Assembly: GCA_937625935.1 (NCBI GenBank)
Contig: OW569372.1
Span: 248,001-312,000 of the forward strand
Origin: Tetramitus jugosus
Taxonomy: Eukaryota; Heterolobosea; Eutetramitea; Acrasida; Vahlkampfiidae
Length of the DNA stretch: 64,000 nt
Reading direction: 5' to 3'
How positions within the stretch are numbered: position 1 is the stretch's first letter; every line of letters starts with the position of its first letter. The notes under the pieces were generated by a model. That model was not told the origin of the DNA. It did not search any database and saw nothing but the letters and a program-made list of their open reading frames with translations. Positions 48,990-58,491 of the stretch are shown piece after piece. The position numbers were made by a program, and so were the translations under genes.

Positions 48990-50598
48990 TTATTGTCCCA
49001 TTCCGAACAAGCCCATCTCGGACAGGTATCCAATCGTGTTTCCAACTCCAAATTGTAGCGTGTACTCATTCTGATCCTCTTCGCAGACCGTGAACAACAA
49101 TTGACACACAGCTGACTTGAAGTTGTACTGATAGTGAGTCATTAGGCGCTCGAGATTGTCCTTGACAAGACCTCCAGGTATACCATTCAATTTTCCAAAG
49201 CGTTTTTTGTACTTTCTCTTTTTCGCTGGTAGGGCATCCACGAGAGCCATATCAAAGCTTCTAATTGACCAATCTTGAGAATTGATACCATTGAACAGTT
49301 CATAACGAAGGTTTGGTAGAGCTTTGCATGCCTTAATCAAGAAGGTCAACAATGGTGTGTGCAACCAAGCAAACTCTGATTCTTGATCGAGCAAAGCGAA
49401 GAACACTCTCAGAACACCGTATACGATGTTCATGTCAATTGGTAATTCTGTTTGTGGCACGGCTTCCTGTTGTGCTTCGTTATCAGAAACTTGACAAACA
49501 ATGTGACCCATGAGAGAATTAGGCACCATCATTAGGACTTGGAAGCAATGCTTGACCAAAGTTAAATCCGATGTATTCTTGTCAAACGTATCAAATTGAG
49601 CGACAGGCAACTCTTTCAATTGCATTCTTATTCTTCCATTGTCCTCAAACAACTGTACATCAATCTTCTTGTAACTTGTCCACTCCACATGACTCTTCAA
49701 AAGATTTCTCAAGAATCGCAAGCAATCCAAATTGAACAAATCAGCTGTCCTCTGCTCGTCTTGTTCATGGTGCACCGACAGATTGTATAAACCTGAACGC
49801 AACAATGATCAAAGAAATAAAGTGATGGTCAGGCACAACAGTCCACATATATTCAATTTGAAAAAGAGGAATGTAGAAAAAACTCAAGGCACACTACAGC
49901 CTCATAGAATCGCACATACTCTTCAACACTTCCACAATGTTTCTTGATGAGATCAGACGACTCGTGTCATCCAAACACCAAAACGATCGAATCAACTCTG
50001 AATATTGTTCCCAAGTCTTCAAGCAATCTTCACTGGCAAACAACGCATAAAACACCAATCGATTCACCAGAAAATAAATTGTTTCTCTCTCCTGTTGATC
50101 AACGTTGCCTGATTGAAGCAATGATCGAACCGGATCAATAATGTCGCTCAATGTATCAACCAAAACAGGTCTGCTTCTCGAATTTACATGTACAATGTTA
50201 ATAAACAGTTTCAATATCTCAAATTTCAACAAATTCGATTTTTTCTGATCATCAATCACCTTGTACGACTCCAATATTCTCTGAAACATTGGTTCACTTG
50301 TGATGCACAACGTGCTGCTATCAAACTCTCTCAGCATCAATCGGAGAAATGTCACAACAGACAGCAGAGCATTGTCATTGTTGGATGATGGTGAAAATTT
50401 TTGCTTGTTCTCATCGGAGAGAAACGTCTGTGTTACAGTTTGCATGATCAGTGACTTTTGTTGACCCAATTGTGGGAATTGTGACTCATTTTCGAATTGT
50501 GAATAAAATTGACTCAATTGAGAGATCAATTGTTGAAATTGAGTGGGATCGGTGATGGCTTCTCCAGTTACTGCTAAGGATGAATTGTCGTCAAACAT
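48990..50598 (-). CDS. RIC8: RIC8 (synembryn), G-alpha chaperone/GEF
   Basis: Exons 50598-49920 and 49792-48990 with a 127-bp intron (GTATGT...TTCAG) give 493 residues. The splice yields VEVLKSLYNLSVHH, matching the RIC8 motif EILKVLFNITLD. The diagnostic C-terminal armadillo block is DNLERLMTHYQYNFKSAV, then LLFTVCEE and GVGNTIGYLSEMGLFG, parallel to RIC8's NKLVRLMTH...FLFVLC...GYGNAAGLLA. RIC8 folds and activates heterotrimeric G-alpha subunits. The N-terminal ~50 residues are Gln/Ser-rich. The protein stops right after the armadillo core (GLFGMGQ), so the acidic phosphorylated C-terminal tail of animal RIC8 is absent or on an unseen exon. Confidence 0.85.
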
Positions 50599-50816
50599 GA
50601 GTGGGTGTCTGTCTTACGTTTCGGTGTTTACTGTTGTTGTTTGTTTGCAGTTCTTGCGCAGCCAAGAGTTTTGGTAAGTTATTTATAGTGACTCGGAAAA
50701 TGACGTTTGACTGACACATTATTACAATGGAGGAATTTTATTGTGCGTTGTGTGTTGGGTGCAGGAGCACAAGCAGTTCGCACCGACTTTTGTGCAAGCT
50801 TATACTACTCTATTCT

Positions 50817-51443
50817 CTAGTTGCTTGTGTTCTTTAATAACCACGGGAAGCTATTGTCTTCACTCTCCCAGAATGGAACTGTTTTTTCTTCGTGGAATGC
50901 CTTGGAGAGCACCAACCATCCATACAAGACACCAGGCAAATACAATAGGAAACAGAGAGCACTACACAAGATCATGGATGCCAAAACAACTTTTGTAGTA
51001 TGCTTATTGCTCTTCTCTTGCAATCTGCACTGTCTAAAGATGAAGATACCGACGGCCAAGGGTGGACAAACAACAGACAGAGTCAACAGTGTGATCACAA
51101 ACGCCTTTTGGAACAATGGATGAGTCTCTAGCTGGGAAACCCGAGGTTCATACTTGTCAATCAGTGCCTTGACAGATCCAGATACACCACTGACCACAGT
51201 CTCCAATGGCTTCAAATGATTGAGTTGCTTGCTATATTGAGATCCCTTTTGAATGACGTCTTGAGCCCAGGTAGAAACATTTGGTGGAACCATTTCGAGC
51301 ACTCTTTCCTTGACTCCTTCCAATCCGTCCTGTATAAGCTTCTTGGACTGTTCTTGGATCGATGTTGTGGATGAAGAGGATGGTGGTACTTGCTTCTGTT
51401 GTGGTTGTTCTTGAGGTTGTTGTTCAGTAGCTGTGGATGACAT
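50817..51443 (-). CDS. Pmp3-type membrane protein with long N-terminal extension
   Basis: 208 residues from ATG 51443. ATG 51524 would add 27 residues, but the sequence before 51443 reads like an AACAACA-type leader. Residues ~1-35 are Gln/Pro/Ser-rich. Residues ~35-105 form an amphipathic helical region (KKLIQDGLEGVKERVLEMVPP, AQDVIQKGSQYSKQL). The C-terminal ~75 residues hold two membrane helices that fit the Pmp3/UPF0057 fold: ITLLTLSVVCPPLAVGIFIF and ASMILCSALCFLLYLPGVLYGWLVL, with the CPPLAV and YLPG-xxx motifs. Pmp3 proteins are usually only 50-60 residues and affect membrane potential and salt tolerance. The soluble extension here is unusual. Confidence 0.78.
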   Translation of the reverse strand: MSSTATEQQPQEQPQQKQVPPSSSSTTSIQEQSKKLIQDGLEGVKERVLEMVPPNVSTWAQDVIQKGSQYSKQLNHLKPLETVVSGVSGSVKALIDKYEPRVSQLETHPLFQKAFVITLLTLSVVCPPLAVGIFIFRQCRLQEKSNKHTTKVVLASMILCSALCFLLYLPGVLYGWLVLSKAFHEEKTVPFWESEDNSFPWLLKNTSN

Positions 51444-52142
51444 TATCTTTATATCAAATGGAGAGTTGTTGTGCACGTGTTGTTGTAGTTTCCAAGTGAA
51501 TATTGTTGGTGCACCAAAAGCCATCACAGAAAAGTGCACCGTTTTAGCTTACACTTGTAAATTTCCCTGTATTTTCCGGCCAAAAAAGCCCAGAAAAAAA
51601 GAAGAAAATTCTCCTACTGAGTACTTTCAGAGCGTGTAGTTTGCGCTCGAGTAGAATTTCCGAGGAAACTTTGAGTAAGGGACGCATTGGACAACCCCCA
51701 TTCAGTGCGCTCGAATGCCAGGTTCAGTGAGTAGGAACACCTTCAACCACGATGGATTGAAGCCTCAGGTTTGTTGTATTCTGAAACTTGAACCTGAAAC
51801 TATCCAAGGTCAAATTACGATAATTCACAGATATCTGCAAGACGCACAAGTCAAATTCAGGAGACCCAGTGGAGTAATTTCTTCTGGAACAATCAATCCC
51901 CTTCCCGATCGGACTATTCAACTTTTCGCTCTAACTTGTGTGAAAATTCCAGGCCTCCAAGAATTTCTTGCTCTCTCAAAATAAGAATACTTTCAAAAAG
52001 CTCCCAAAAAACACAGCAAGAACTCAGTTGCCTCTCCGTAGCTCAACAATCTCTATCACAGCATATATTGCGTGCATTCTTCACAAACAACAATTCGCAA
52101 AAGCAACAACTCCAACAACAACCAACTAATTATAAAACAACC
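51444..52142. other. Long divergent intergenic region (Pmp3-type gene / glutamine synthetase)
   Basis: About 700 bp between divergent starts, the longest gap between convincing genes. An 89-codon ATG frame at 51715-51984 and an antisense frame in the same place lack any family feature, and I do not call either. The last ~120 bp before the GS ATG are rich in CAA/AAC, typical of leaders here. The rest probably holds the two promoters. Confidence 0.45.
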
Positions 52143-53291
52143 ATGTTTCAATCAAGCTTACACACCTCTCAGACTCAATACTTTGCCTTTGCTCAACAAT
52201 TCCTGGACGGAATAGACAGAGAGCTAGAGAAACAACAACAACAACAACAGGTCAATAACAATACCACAACATCAAAGTTACCCATTCAAGCAGAATACAT
52301 TTGGATTGGTGGTGGCAAGAACAGTGGTAGTGACATGAGATGCAAGACAAGAACATTGGCTCATCCTGTGACAAGTGTTGAAGACCTTCCAGAGTGGAAC
52401 TATGACGGATCTTCCACTAATCAAGCCTCTGGTCACGACAGTGAGTGCCTTCTCCAGCCATGTGCTATTTTTAGAGATCCGTTCCGAAAGGGACAAAATG
52501 TGCTCGTGTTGTGCGACACTTATGACGCAACTGGAAAGCCATTGTCAACCAATGCCAGAGCTCCTGCAAAGGCCATATTTGATCAGAATCTCGAGTTGGA
52601 ACCGTGGTTCGGTATTGAACAAGAGTATACATTGTTCAGTTTGGATCGCCATCCATTGGGCTGGCCAAAGGGAGGCTACCCTGGTCCACAGGGACCGTAT
52701 TACTGCAGTGTCGGTGCAAATCATGCATTCGGAAGAGCACTCGTTGAAGCTCATTACAAGGCATGTCTCTATGCTGGTGTCAACATTTCTGGAATCAATG
52801 CTGAGGTCATGCCAGGTCAATGGGAGTTCCAAGTGGGTCCTTGTACCGGTATTGATGTGGGTGATCACGTGTGGATGGCACGTTATCTGTTGCACCGTAT
52901 CGGAGAGATGTTTGATGTGATTGTTTCCTATGCTGCAAAGCCTATTGTCGGTGATTGGAACGGTGCAGGTGCTCACACTAATTTCTCAACAAAACCCATG
53001 AGAGAAGAAGGAGGATATGAAGCTATTATTGATGCTATTGAAAGACTCGGACAGAAACATGAGGAACACATTTCAGTGTACGGTACTGATAATCATGAGA
53101 GATTGACTGGAAGGCATGAAACTGCAACGATGCACGAGTTCTCCTATGGAGTTGCAAACAGAGGTGCATCTGTGCGTATTCCTAGAGTAGTCGAAAAGGA
53201 AAGAAAGGGATATTTTGAAGATCGAAGACCTGCTGCCTCTGCTGATCCATACCTTGTCTCTGCAAAGATCTTTGAAACGTGTTGTCTGTAA
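52143..53291 (+). CDS. Glutamine synthetase (eukaryotic type II)
   Basis: 382 residues from ATG 52143 (MFQSSLHTS); the frame runs upstream only from TTG. It has a poly-Q run (31-36), then the beta-grasp domain ([19 protein letters not shown]). Catalytic motifs follow: [59 protein letters not shown] and [10 protein letters not shown]. It makes glutamine from glutamate, ammonia and ATP, usually as a cytosolic decamer. The end KIFETCCL aligns with the last residues of animal GS (IRTCLL). The TAA stop lies inside a GTAAGTAT donor-like sequence. Splicing from 53288 to an acceptor at 53427 (140 bp) would add an 11-residue tail (HSFHEDWAGE after Leu), ending TGA 53461. Either end is plausible. Confidence 0.95.
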   Translation: MFQSSLHTSQTQYFAFAQQFLDGIDRELEKQQQQQQVNNNTTTSKLPIQAEYIWIGGGKNSGSDMRCKTRTLAHPVTSVEDLPEWNYDGSSTNQASGHDSECLLQPCAIFRDPFRKGQNVLVLCDTYDATGKPLSTNARAPAKAIFDQNLELEPWFGIEQEYTLFSLDRHPLGWPKGGYPGPQGPYYCSVGANHAFGRALVEAHYKACLYAGVNISGINAEVMPGQWEFQVGPCTGIDVGDHVWMARYLLHRIGEMFDVIVSYAAKPIVGDWNGAGAHTNFSTKPMREEGGYEAIIDAIERLGQKHEEHISVYGTDNHERLTGRHETATMHEFSYGVANRGASVRIPRVVEKERKGYFEDRRPAASADPYLVSAKIFETCCL

Positions 53292-53987
53292 GTATCACTT
53301 GTGGAACGAACGCTGTCGTGTGTGGATTGTCGATAAGAAGTTGATGAAAGGTTTGGATGAGTTGTTTAACATTTGTATTTTGTTTGATCATGTCGTGATG
53401 AAATTTTGCTTGAGCACTCGTATGTAGACACTCCTTTCATGAAGATTGGGCTGGTGAATGAACGATTGGTACACACATACAACACGCAAGAATCCCTGAA
53501 CCCAACATTTCTGATGCATCTATTGGAACAGCATCCAAGCCTCACCCAACCGTATAAGACAATATTTTATTTTCTTTCTATTTATTGTTTTTCTTCTGTT
53601 GATCCCTTCTTGGATTATCTTCCTTTACATCTTGAATACATAATAAAAATTTACTTTTGCAAAGGAACTCTCTCGCTCTCGCGCTCTTCTCTTTTCTTCT
53701 CTCTTCTTCTCTCTTTTTCGTGCTTCCTGAACTTCAAACAAACCGTTTCTGAATCATAAGGAGCTCTGTTGACGAAGTGAGCGCCACTTTCCCTCCACAA
53801 ATACAACTGACCACTTCAAGGACCGTCAATCAAACGGAGTAATACGTCTTACATCCATCAAACGTCAGCGCGACTCCAGCCACACAAGTAAAAAACGATT
53901 CTGCGCCAACACAAAAAAAAATCATAACAACAAACACCACCAACTGTACCATACCACACTACATACATATAAACAACATTATATAAA
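53292..53987 (+). other. Region between glutamine synthetase and the divergent calmodulin
   Basis: About 700 bp. The first ~170 bp may be a GS intron and last exon (see the GS entry). A strong pyrimidine tract (TCTCGCTCTCGCGCTC... to about 53720, then CTTCTCTCTT) follows at 53667-53722. The last ~180 bp are an A/C-rich leader with TATATAA-like sequence (53967-53988) before ATG 53988. The ATG frame at 53406-53759 is low complexity and not called. Confidence 0.4.
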
Positions 53988-54440
53988 ATGGCCGATAATC
54001 TAGCAGAAGAACAAATACAAGAATTCAAGGAGGCATTCTCTCTGTTCGACAAGGACGGTGACCAAAAAATTCCAAGCAAAGAATTGGGAACAGTGATGCG
54101 TGCATTGGGTCAAAATCCATCAGAAACTGAGTTGGAAGACTTGTTGAAGAGTGTTGCTGATCCAAGAAACACTGGTTTCGTTCAATTCAACGACTTTATG
54201 GCCGTGATGAAGCAAAGAATGAATGATACGGAGTCTGAAGAGGAGATCAAGGAAGCTTTCAGAGTGTTTGACAGAGACAATGACGGAATTATTAGTGCAG
54301 CAGAGTTGAGACACATCATGACCACGTTGGGTGAGAGATTGACTGAAGAAGAGGTGGATGAGATGATCAGAGAGGCTGATATTCAGGGTGATGGTCTCAT
54401 TCGATATGAACAGTTTGTGAGAGTCATGATGTCCACATAA
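53988..54440 (+). CDS. Divergent calmodulin-like protein
   Basis: 150 residues, no intron, in the calmodulin frame ([20 protein letters not shown] to QFVRVMMST). EF3 ([12 protein letters not shown]) is a good Ca2+ site. EF1 ([12 protein letters not shown]) has Gln in place of the loop Gly at position 6. EF2 ([12 protein letters not shown]) has lost ligands at 3, 5 and the final Glu. EF4 ([12 protein letters not shown]) lacks Asp at 3 and the final Glu. It should therefore bind fewer Ca2+ ions than the canonical calmodulin at 2136-2735 and may work as a dedicated light chain, for example on a myosin or flagellar motor (inference). Convergent with RAD18, 73 bp between stops. Confidence 0.93.
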   Translation: MADNLAEEQIQEFKEAFSLFDKDGDQKIPSKELGTVMRALGQNPSETELEDLLKSVADPRNTGFVQFNDFMAVMKQRMNDTESEEEIKEAFRVFDRDNDGIISAAELRHIMTTLGERLTEEEVDEMIREADIQGDGLIRYEQFVRVMMST

Positions 54441-54513
54441 AAAGCTTTTTGGATTGAATTGTACTCTGTTTTTTTTTTGGTGCATTGCTGTGATTTCACA
54501 TGTGAATAATAAT

Positions 54514-56232
54514 TTAATTGGGTTGTTCTTGTTGTTGTTCTTGGTTCTCTTGGTTTTGGCATGTGGATGCATCTTCTAGGTTGGCTATCGTAGTGTCTGA
54601 TATTGTCGTTGCTGTATCAGTAGTTGGATTCGTGCTTGTCGAAGAAGAGCTAAGTGAAGGTCGATTCAATATCCTGAGTCTTCTTCTCTTTCGCCTCATT
54701 GCCATTGTTTGTTCCTCCAATGGCTTTGTGTCTTCTGCTTCTGCTTCTTGTGTGAGATCTCCATGCTCTTCAGCTTGAAAATGTTGACCGTTATCCGAGG
54801 AGGTAGCTGTCGAGCTTGGTTCTAACTCTCCACTGCCCTTATTCGAATCCTCTTCTACTGTTGGTGGTTGAGAATTAGCTTGGGATTCGGTGATGTCAGT
54901 TAGGGATGTATTATCGACACCCTCGTCGGTAGGAGGTTGTGTATCTACAAGAGATATTGCTGTGAGCGTGTCAATGGTCTCTTGTGTCGATGGTGAGCCG
55001 TCTTCATTGCTTTGTTGTGATTCAGATGAGATTGAGTTCTCCTGGTTGACCAGTGCTCCAATCGACGATGTTTTTCGACTCTTAATTTCAGCAATAATGG
55101 AGCAGAATGTTGCTTTGGTAGTGCCTGCCTTTGGTTTCGATTCTTGGCTGGATTGAGTGCTATTCGAAAACATAGACATGATACTCTTCTGAGACTTCTT
55201 CTTGCTTTGAACTACCCTTGTAGGTTGTTTCAGCAATTCTTCATTCCTCTTCACAATCGCTAGCACTTGTTCGTTTGATTTAGGATTCAAAGAATCCAGA
55301 TTTGCATTATATTGTAGCACATATTCCTTGTGTCTCCATACTAAATCATCCTTCTCACCCTTTTCGTTCAACCCGCATTTTCGGAGAGTATCGCGTAAAT
55401 TCTTCAGTGACATGAGTCCATACACTGGTGCTACAATCCGTTTTGTACTAACTAATAGCGACCGAGCAGAAGTTGGTTCTGGAGACGCCGTTTTAAATGA
55501 CACTGGTTGAATATTCTTGATAATGTTCTCATCGAGACAAGAATTGGCATGTAATCGCATTTGATCACTCGAGAATCGCTTGTTGCACGATGGACAAACA
55601 ATAGCCGTATCCTTTGTCAGATCCACATCCACTTCGACTTCATTGCTTTCGTCAATTTCTTTTCGCTTTCGCTTTCTCATCTTACTACTACTGTTATCTA
55701 CTCGTACACTACTATTTCCACTGCTTCCTAGAGATCGACTCGCAACTACAACTTCATTCACACTACTCGTCTTCATAAACATGGATACTTCATCTGGCCG
55801 CAACACACTGGTACTACTCTTCCGCACCACTTCTCCACCCCCATCATCACCACCACCCCTACCAACAACGATATTGTTCTCTAGCGAACTTGCCAGCATT
55901 GGCCTCAACTCAACAAAACTCTGTACTAAATTGTCAACGAGATGATTATTGTAGAGACATGAGGAAGACACGGAAGTATGGCACAGTGGACACGTCGTTC
56001 GGAATTCGAGAGCTCTTCGAATGCACAACGAGCAGAAGGTGTGAGAACACACATTAAACGTCATTGCAGCAGTGAACAGTTCATGGCAAATGGGACACCG
56101 AAGAAAGTTTTCATGGTTTGTGATTTGTGGAATGGGCCATGTATAATCTAGCCATTGTGCCTCTGTTTGTTGATCCGATTCTTTTGTCATTGGTTTTGTG
56201 CACGTGGATAAGCTTCTACTATTGTCGTTCAT
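54514..56232 (-). CDS. RAD18: RAD18-like E3 ubiquitin ligase (RING-UBZ-SAP)
   Basis: 572 residues from ATG 56232. The RING finger spans 46-84: C46, C49, C62, H64, C67, C70, C81, C84 (LRCPICHELF, VCSHTFCSLCI, CPLCHTSVSS). A UBZ-type CCHC finger lies near 210-235 (VCPSCNKRF, RLHANSC). A SAP domain lies near 270-310 (YGLMSLKNLRDTLRKCGL, DDLVWRHKEYVLQYNANLDSL), with NPKS following as in RAD18. This three-domain order is diagnostic. With RAD6, RAD18 monoubiquitinates PCNA at stalled forks to start translesion synthesis. The C-terminal ~250 residues are Ser/Thr/Glu-rich and end in poly-Gln/Asn. A possible earlier start (Met at 56358) would overlap the upstream gene's stop region and is not preferred. 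Confidence 0.93.
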   Translation of the reverse strand: MNDNSRSLSTCTKPMTKESDQQTEAQWLDYTWPIPQITNHENFLRCPICHELFTAAMTFNVCSHTFCSLCIRRALEFRTTCPLCHTSVSSSCLYNNHLVDNLVQSFVELRPMLASSLENNIVVGRGGGDDGGGEVVRKSSTSVLRPDEVSMFMKTSSVNEVVVASRSLGSSGNSSVRVDNSSSKMRKRKRKEIDESNEVEVDVDLTKDTAIVCPSCNKRFSSDQMRLHANSCLDENIIKNIQPVSFKTASPEPTSARSLLVSTKRIVAPVYGLMSLKNLRDTLRKCGLNEKGEKDDLVWRHKEYVLQYNANLDSLNPKSNEQVLAIVKRNEELLKQPTRVVQSKKKSQKSIMSMFSNSTQSSQESKPKAGTTKATFCSIIAEIKSRKTSSIGALVNQENSISSESQQSNEDGSPSTQETIDTLTAISLVDTQPPTDEGVDNTSLTDITESQANSQPPTVEEDSNKGSGELEPSSTATSSDNGQHFQAEEHGDLTQEAEAEDTKPLEEQTMAMRRKRRRLRILNRPSLSSSSTSTNPTTDTATTISDTTIANLEDASTCQNQENQEQQQEQPN

Positions 56233-56291
56233 TATTCTGTTGCAGCACCGTTTTGTGAGTTCGATCAAATTCTTGACCTGTTGGTTTTGAA

Positions 56292-56302
56292 TTGGCGGGA
56301 AA
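56292..56302 (-). promoter_or_regulatory. E2F-like site upstream of RAD18
   Basis: The plus strand reads TTGGCGGGAAA, a match to the E2F/DP core (TTSSCGGGAAA type), 60 bp upstream of the RAD18 ATG. E2F sites drive S-phase genes, which would suit a replication-stress ligase. A single motif match in an AT-rich promoter is suggestive only. Confidence 0.35.
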
Positions 56303-56347
56303 CGCAACTCTGTTTTATTTACACAAAAAATAACCTGGAGAAATGAA

Positions 56348-56761
56348 CTACTCATCATCTTCGTCAGGTCTGGGTACTCTCTTGTTTTCAAAGCTCTTCC
56401 ACCTCTGCTCCAAAATCTCCATTCTGCTCTGTGCATCAGCTTCAGATGCATCCGAGTCACCTACTCTACCATAAAACGTTCGCATATCACCCATTTCCTT
56501 TCTCTTGATTTTCGTTTCGACTTCTTCCTCGAGCTCCACTGATAAAGTTCTTCCAATCAAGTATGTTGTGCCCAAAACAAGGCATAATATCGTTGGGAAA
56601 GCAATATGGAATGGTGTTCTTCCTGATTTGCGAGTCTGTGAATACAGCAGTTGCGAAAGTCTACTCTTTGATTTCTTTTGAAATGCCTTGTTCTGCTTAT
56701 TTCGTTCTCTGATATGATCTTGGAGATAATCCTCCATGTCGTCCATCTTCATGAAACCCAT
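56348..56761 (-). CDS. Small single-pass membrane protein
   Basis: 137 residues from ATG 56761 (MGFMKMDDM). An amphipathic charged start (YLQDHIRERNKQNKAFQKKSKSR in two helices) precedes one membrane helix (IAFPTILCLVLGTTYLIGRTL, ~54-74). A long charged coiled-coil-like tail follows (SVELEEEVETKIKRKEMGD, QSRMEILEQRWKSFENKR). The N-in basic/TM/charged C-terminal layout suits a mitochondrial inner-membrane assembly factor, but no family motif is seen. Divergent from FIBP with a 125-bp shared promoter. Confidence 0.6.
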   Translation of the reverse strand: MGFMKMDDMEDYLQDHIRERNKQNKAFQKKSKSRLSQLLYSQTRKSGRTPFHIAFPTILCLVLGTTYLIGRTLSVELEEEVETKIKRKEMGDMRTFYGRVGDSDASEADAQSRMEILEQRWKSFENKRVPRPDEDDE

Positions 56762-56886
56762 CTTTAAACTCTCCTTGTTCAAAAATGCTTCTTCTCCTCA
56801 GATTTTGATTCGGCAAATTAAAAATTTTCACGAATGACCGACAACAAAATTGACGCCAAAAAACTTTGTGCCATTGGACCATCATC

Positions 56887-58473
56887 ATGTCTCACATACC
56901 AACACCCAAAAGCAGCACCGTCACCATTCCCTCTCTCTTCCTCCCTGAAGCTTCACTACTGACAACAAACTATGCCGCACCTCCTCCACCTCCACTGACA
57001 CACAACTCGATTACACAGGCAGCACCACTGACACAACTCGTGCTCGAATCAAAAACACTTGACGTTTGTTTCATGGACCCTGTCATGATCAATCAATTTG
57101 CTTTCCAGAGTTGGTTACAAGGTGAATCGATTGATGAAACAGCAAAGTTGTACAATAGAAGACGATTGCAACAAGTGAGTCAAATTGTGAGTGGTTCATC
57201 AGCATCACCCATGATGAGTTCCACCAGTGCATTGTCATCACCAATGTCATCCAACACTGCACGCAAACAATCCAATGGCACTGATTTCGCAACGATATCG
57301 GAGAATATTAATAATCCGACGCAAAAGATGATACATGAGCTGTTGTATGTGGAGATTGTGAGTCAATATCGAATTTTTGATCACATTGAAAAGACATTGT
57401 CTCAACCAAACTTGTTCATGAAACAAGACAGTTGTTGCGAGGTGCAATTGGCGCCCAGTATTCGCAGAAAATTAATTGAGCAGTATTTTGAGTTGGATGA
57501 TTGTGTGTTGAGAGAGTTGTTGGGTAAGAAATTGACACAAAAAGTGAGAAAGGATCTGGATGACGTATCGGAGAAAACGGGTGTGAAAATTGTGAGTTGT
57601 AGACGACAGTTTGACAATTTGAGAAATGTGGCACAGTATTTGAAAACGGCACTGTTTCAGATGCCGACGCACCGTGAGATGCCGACGACGAAGACGATGA
57701 ATGGTGAGAGTAAGAGCTTGAATGGTGGTAGCACCACCACTGCCATGACGACAACGAGTAACAACGACAGTAGTATGAGCAATACGACATCGTTTGATGA
57801 TTTGGTGAATATTGTGAGAGGTCATTTTTTGTTGTCGGAAGAGTTGGCCAAAAAGTATGCACTCGTGTTGTTCATGGGACATCATCGTTTCGATTGTCAC
57901 AGGCGTAAGATGAAAGATTTTAGTTATCAGGATTTTGAGAGCTTTTGTACGCACATGGTCTATCATTGGACGAACACTAGGCACTACATCAGGCAGCACA
58001 ACACAAAAAATGTGTTGTCTGCTCTTAGTTTGATGAATTTGGACTTTGATTTTTATGTGTTACGTGATATTAAGCAAGCAGTGTATGGTCACAAGAATCG
58101 ATTGAGTGAATATGAGACTGGTGTGATCAGAGAGCTCAAACAGACGAATTCAATTTCAGCTGAGCAATTGTCCCGGCTGGAAGAAAAGTTTTCGCAATTA
58201 TTTAAGGCACTACTCGTGATTGGAGCGGGTTTGGTACAGACGAAGGAGGTGCGTGACTTCTTTATTGATTTACACGAGAAGTTTGTTGATGTTTTGGTGC
58301 GGCAGATTGGATTATCAAAGCATGAGGTGTTGAGATTTTGTGATGCTTTGATAACGCAACTCGACTCTGTGAAGACGAGTCACAAGGCGAAACTCACTAA
58401 ACTTTGGACAACTTACATTGTCACTGTGCGGAACATTAGTGCAGGCATGTTTGATGCATGCTCAGAAAAATAA
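56887..58473 (+). CDS. FIBP: FIBP family (FGF1 intracellular-binding protein-like)
   Basis: 528 residues from ATG 56887 (MSHIPTPKS). The match to animal FIBP runs the whole length: QFAFQSWLQGESIDETAKL, RRKLIEQYFELDDCVLRELLGKKL, KVRKDLDDVSEKTGVKIVS, CRRQFDNLRNV, HFLLSEELAKKYALVLF, and KEVRDFFIDLHEKFVDVLV. Human FIBP is about 360 residues; this one is longer owing to a Pro/Thr-rich N-terminus and Ser/Thr/Asn-rich inserts (~95-130, ~275-305). FIBP binds acidic FGF in animals, but it is found in many protists without FGF, so its ancestral role must be something else and is unknown. Convergent with the next gene, 18 bp between stops. Confidence 0.92.
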   Translation: MSHIPTPKSSTVTIPSLFLPEASLLTTNYAAPPPPPLTHNSITQAAPLTQLVLESKTLDVCFMDPVMINQFAFQSWLQGESIDETAKLYNRRRLQQVSQIVSGSSASPMMSSTSALSSPMSSNTARKQSNGTDFATISENINNPTQKMIHELLYVEIVSQYRIFDHIEKTLSQPNLFMKQDSCCEVQLAPSIRRKLIEQYFELDDCVLRELLGKKLTQKVRKDLDDVSEKTGVKIVSCRRQFDNLRNVAQYLKTALFQMPTHREMPTTKTMNGESKSLNGGSTTTAMTTTSNNDSSMSNTTSFDDLVNIVRGHFLLSEELAKKYALVLFMGHHRFDCHRRKMKDFSYQDFESFCTHMVYHWTNTRHYIRQHNTKNVLSALSLMNLDFDFYVLRDIKQAVYGHKNRLSEYETGVIRELKQTNSISAEQLSRLEEKFSQLFKALLVIGAGLVQTKEVRDFFIDLHEKFVDVLVRQIGLSKHEVLRFCDALITQLDSVKTSHKAKLTKLWTTYIVTVRNISAGMFDACSEK

Positions 58474-58491
58474 AATTGGTTTAAGTTAGTT

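Noticed and set aside
51715-51984. 89-codon ATG frame upstream of glutamine synthetase
   Set aside because: No domain, membrane helix or signal, and an equal-length antisense frame covers the same bases; it lies in a promoter/leader region.
53406-53759. 117-codon frame after glutamine synthetase
   Set aside because: No start in good context and a low-complexity Ser/Leu/Phe end from a pyrimidine tract. Part of it may be GS terminal exon in another frame.
53858-54079. 73-codon minus-strand frame at the start of the calmodulin-like gene
   Set aside because: Antisense to the leader and first EF-hand; no features of its own.
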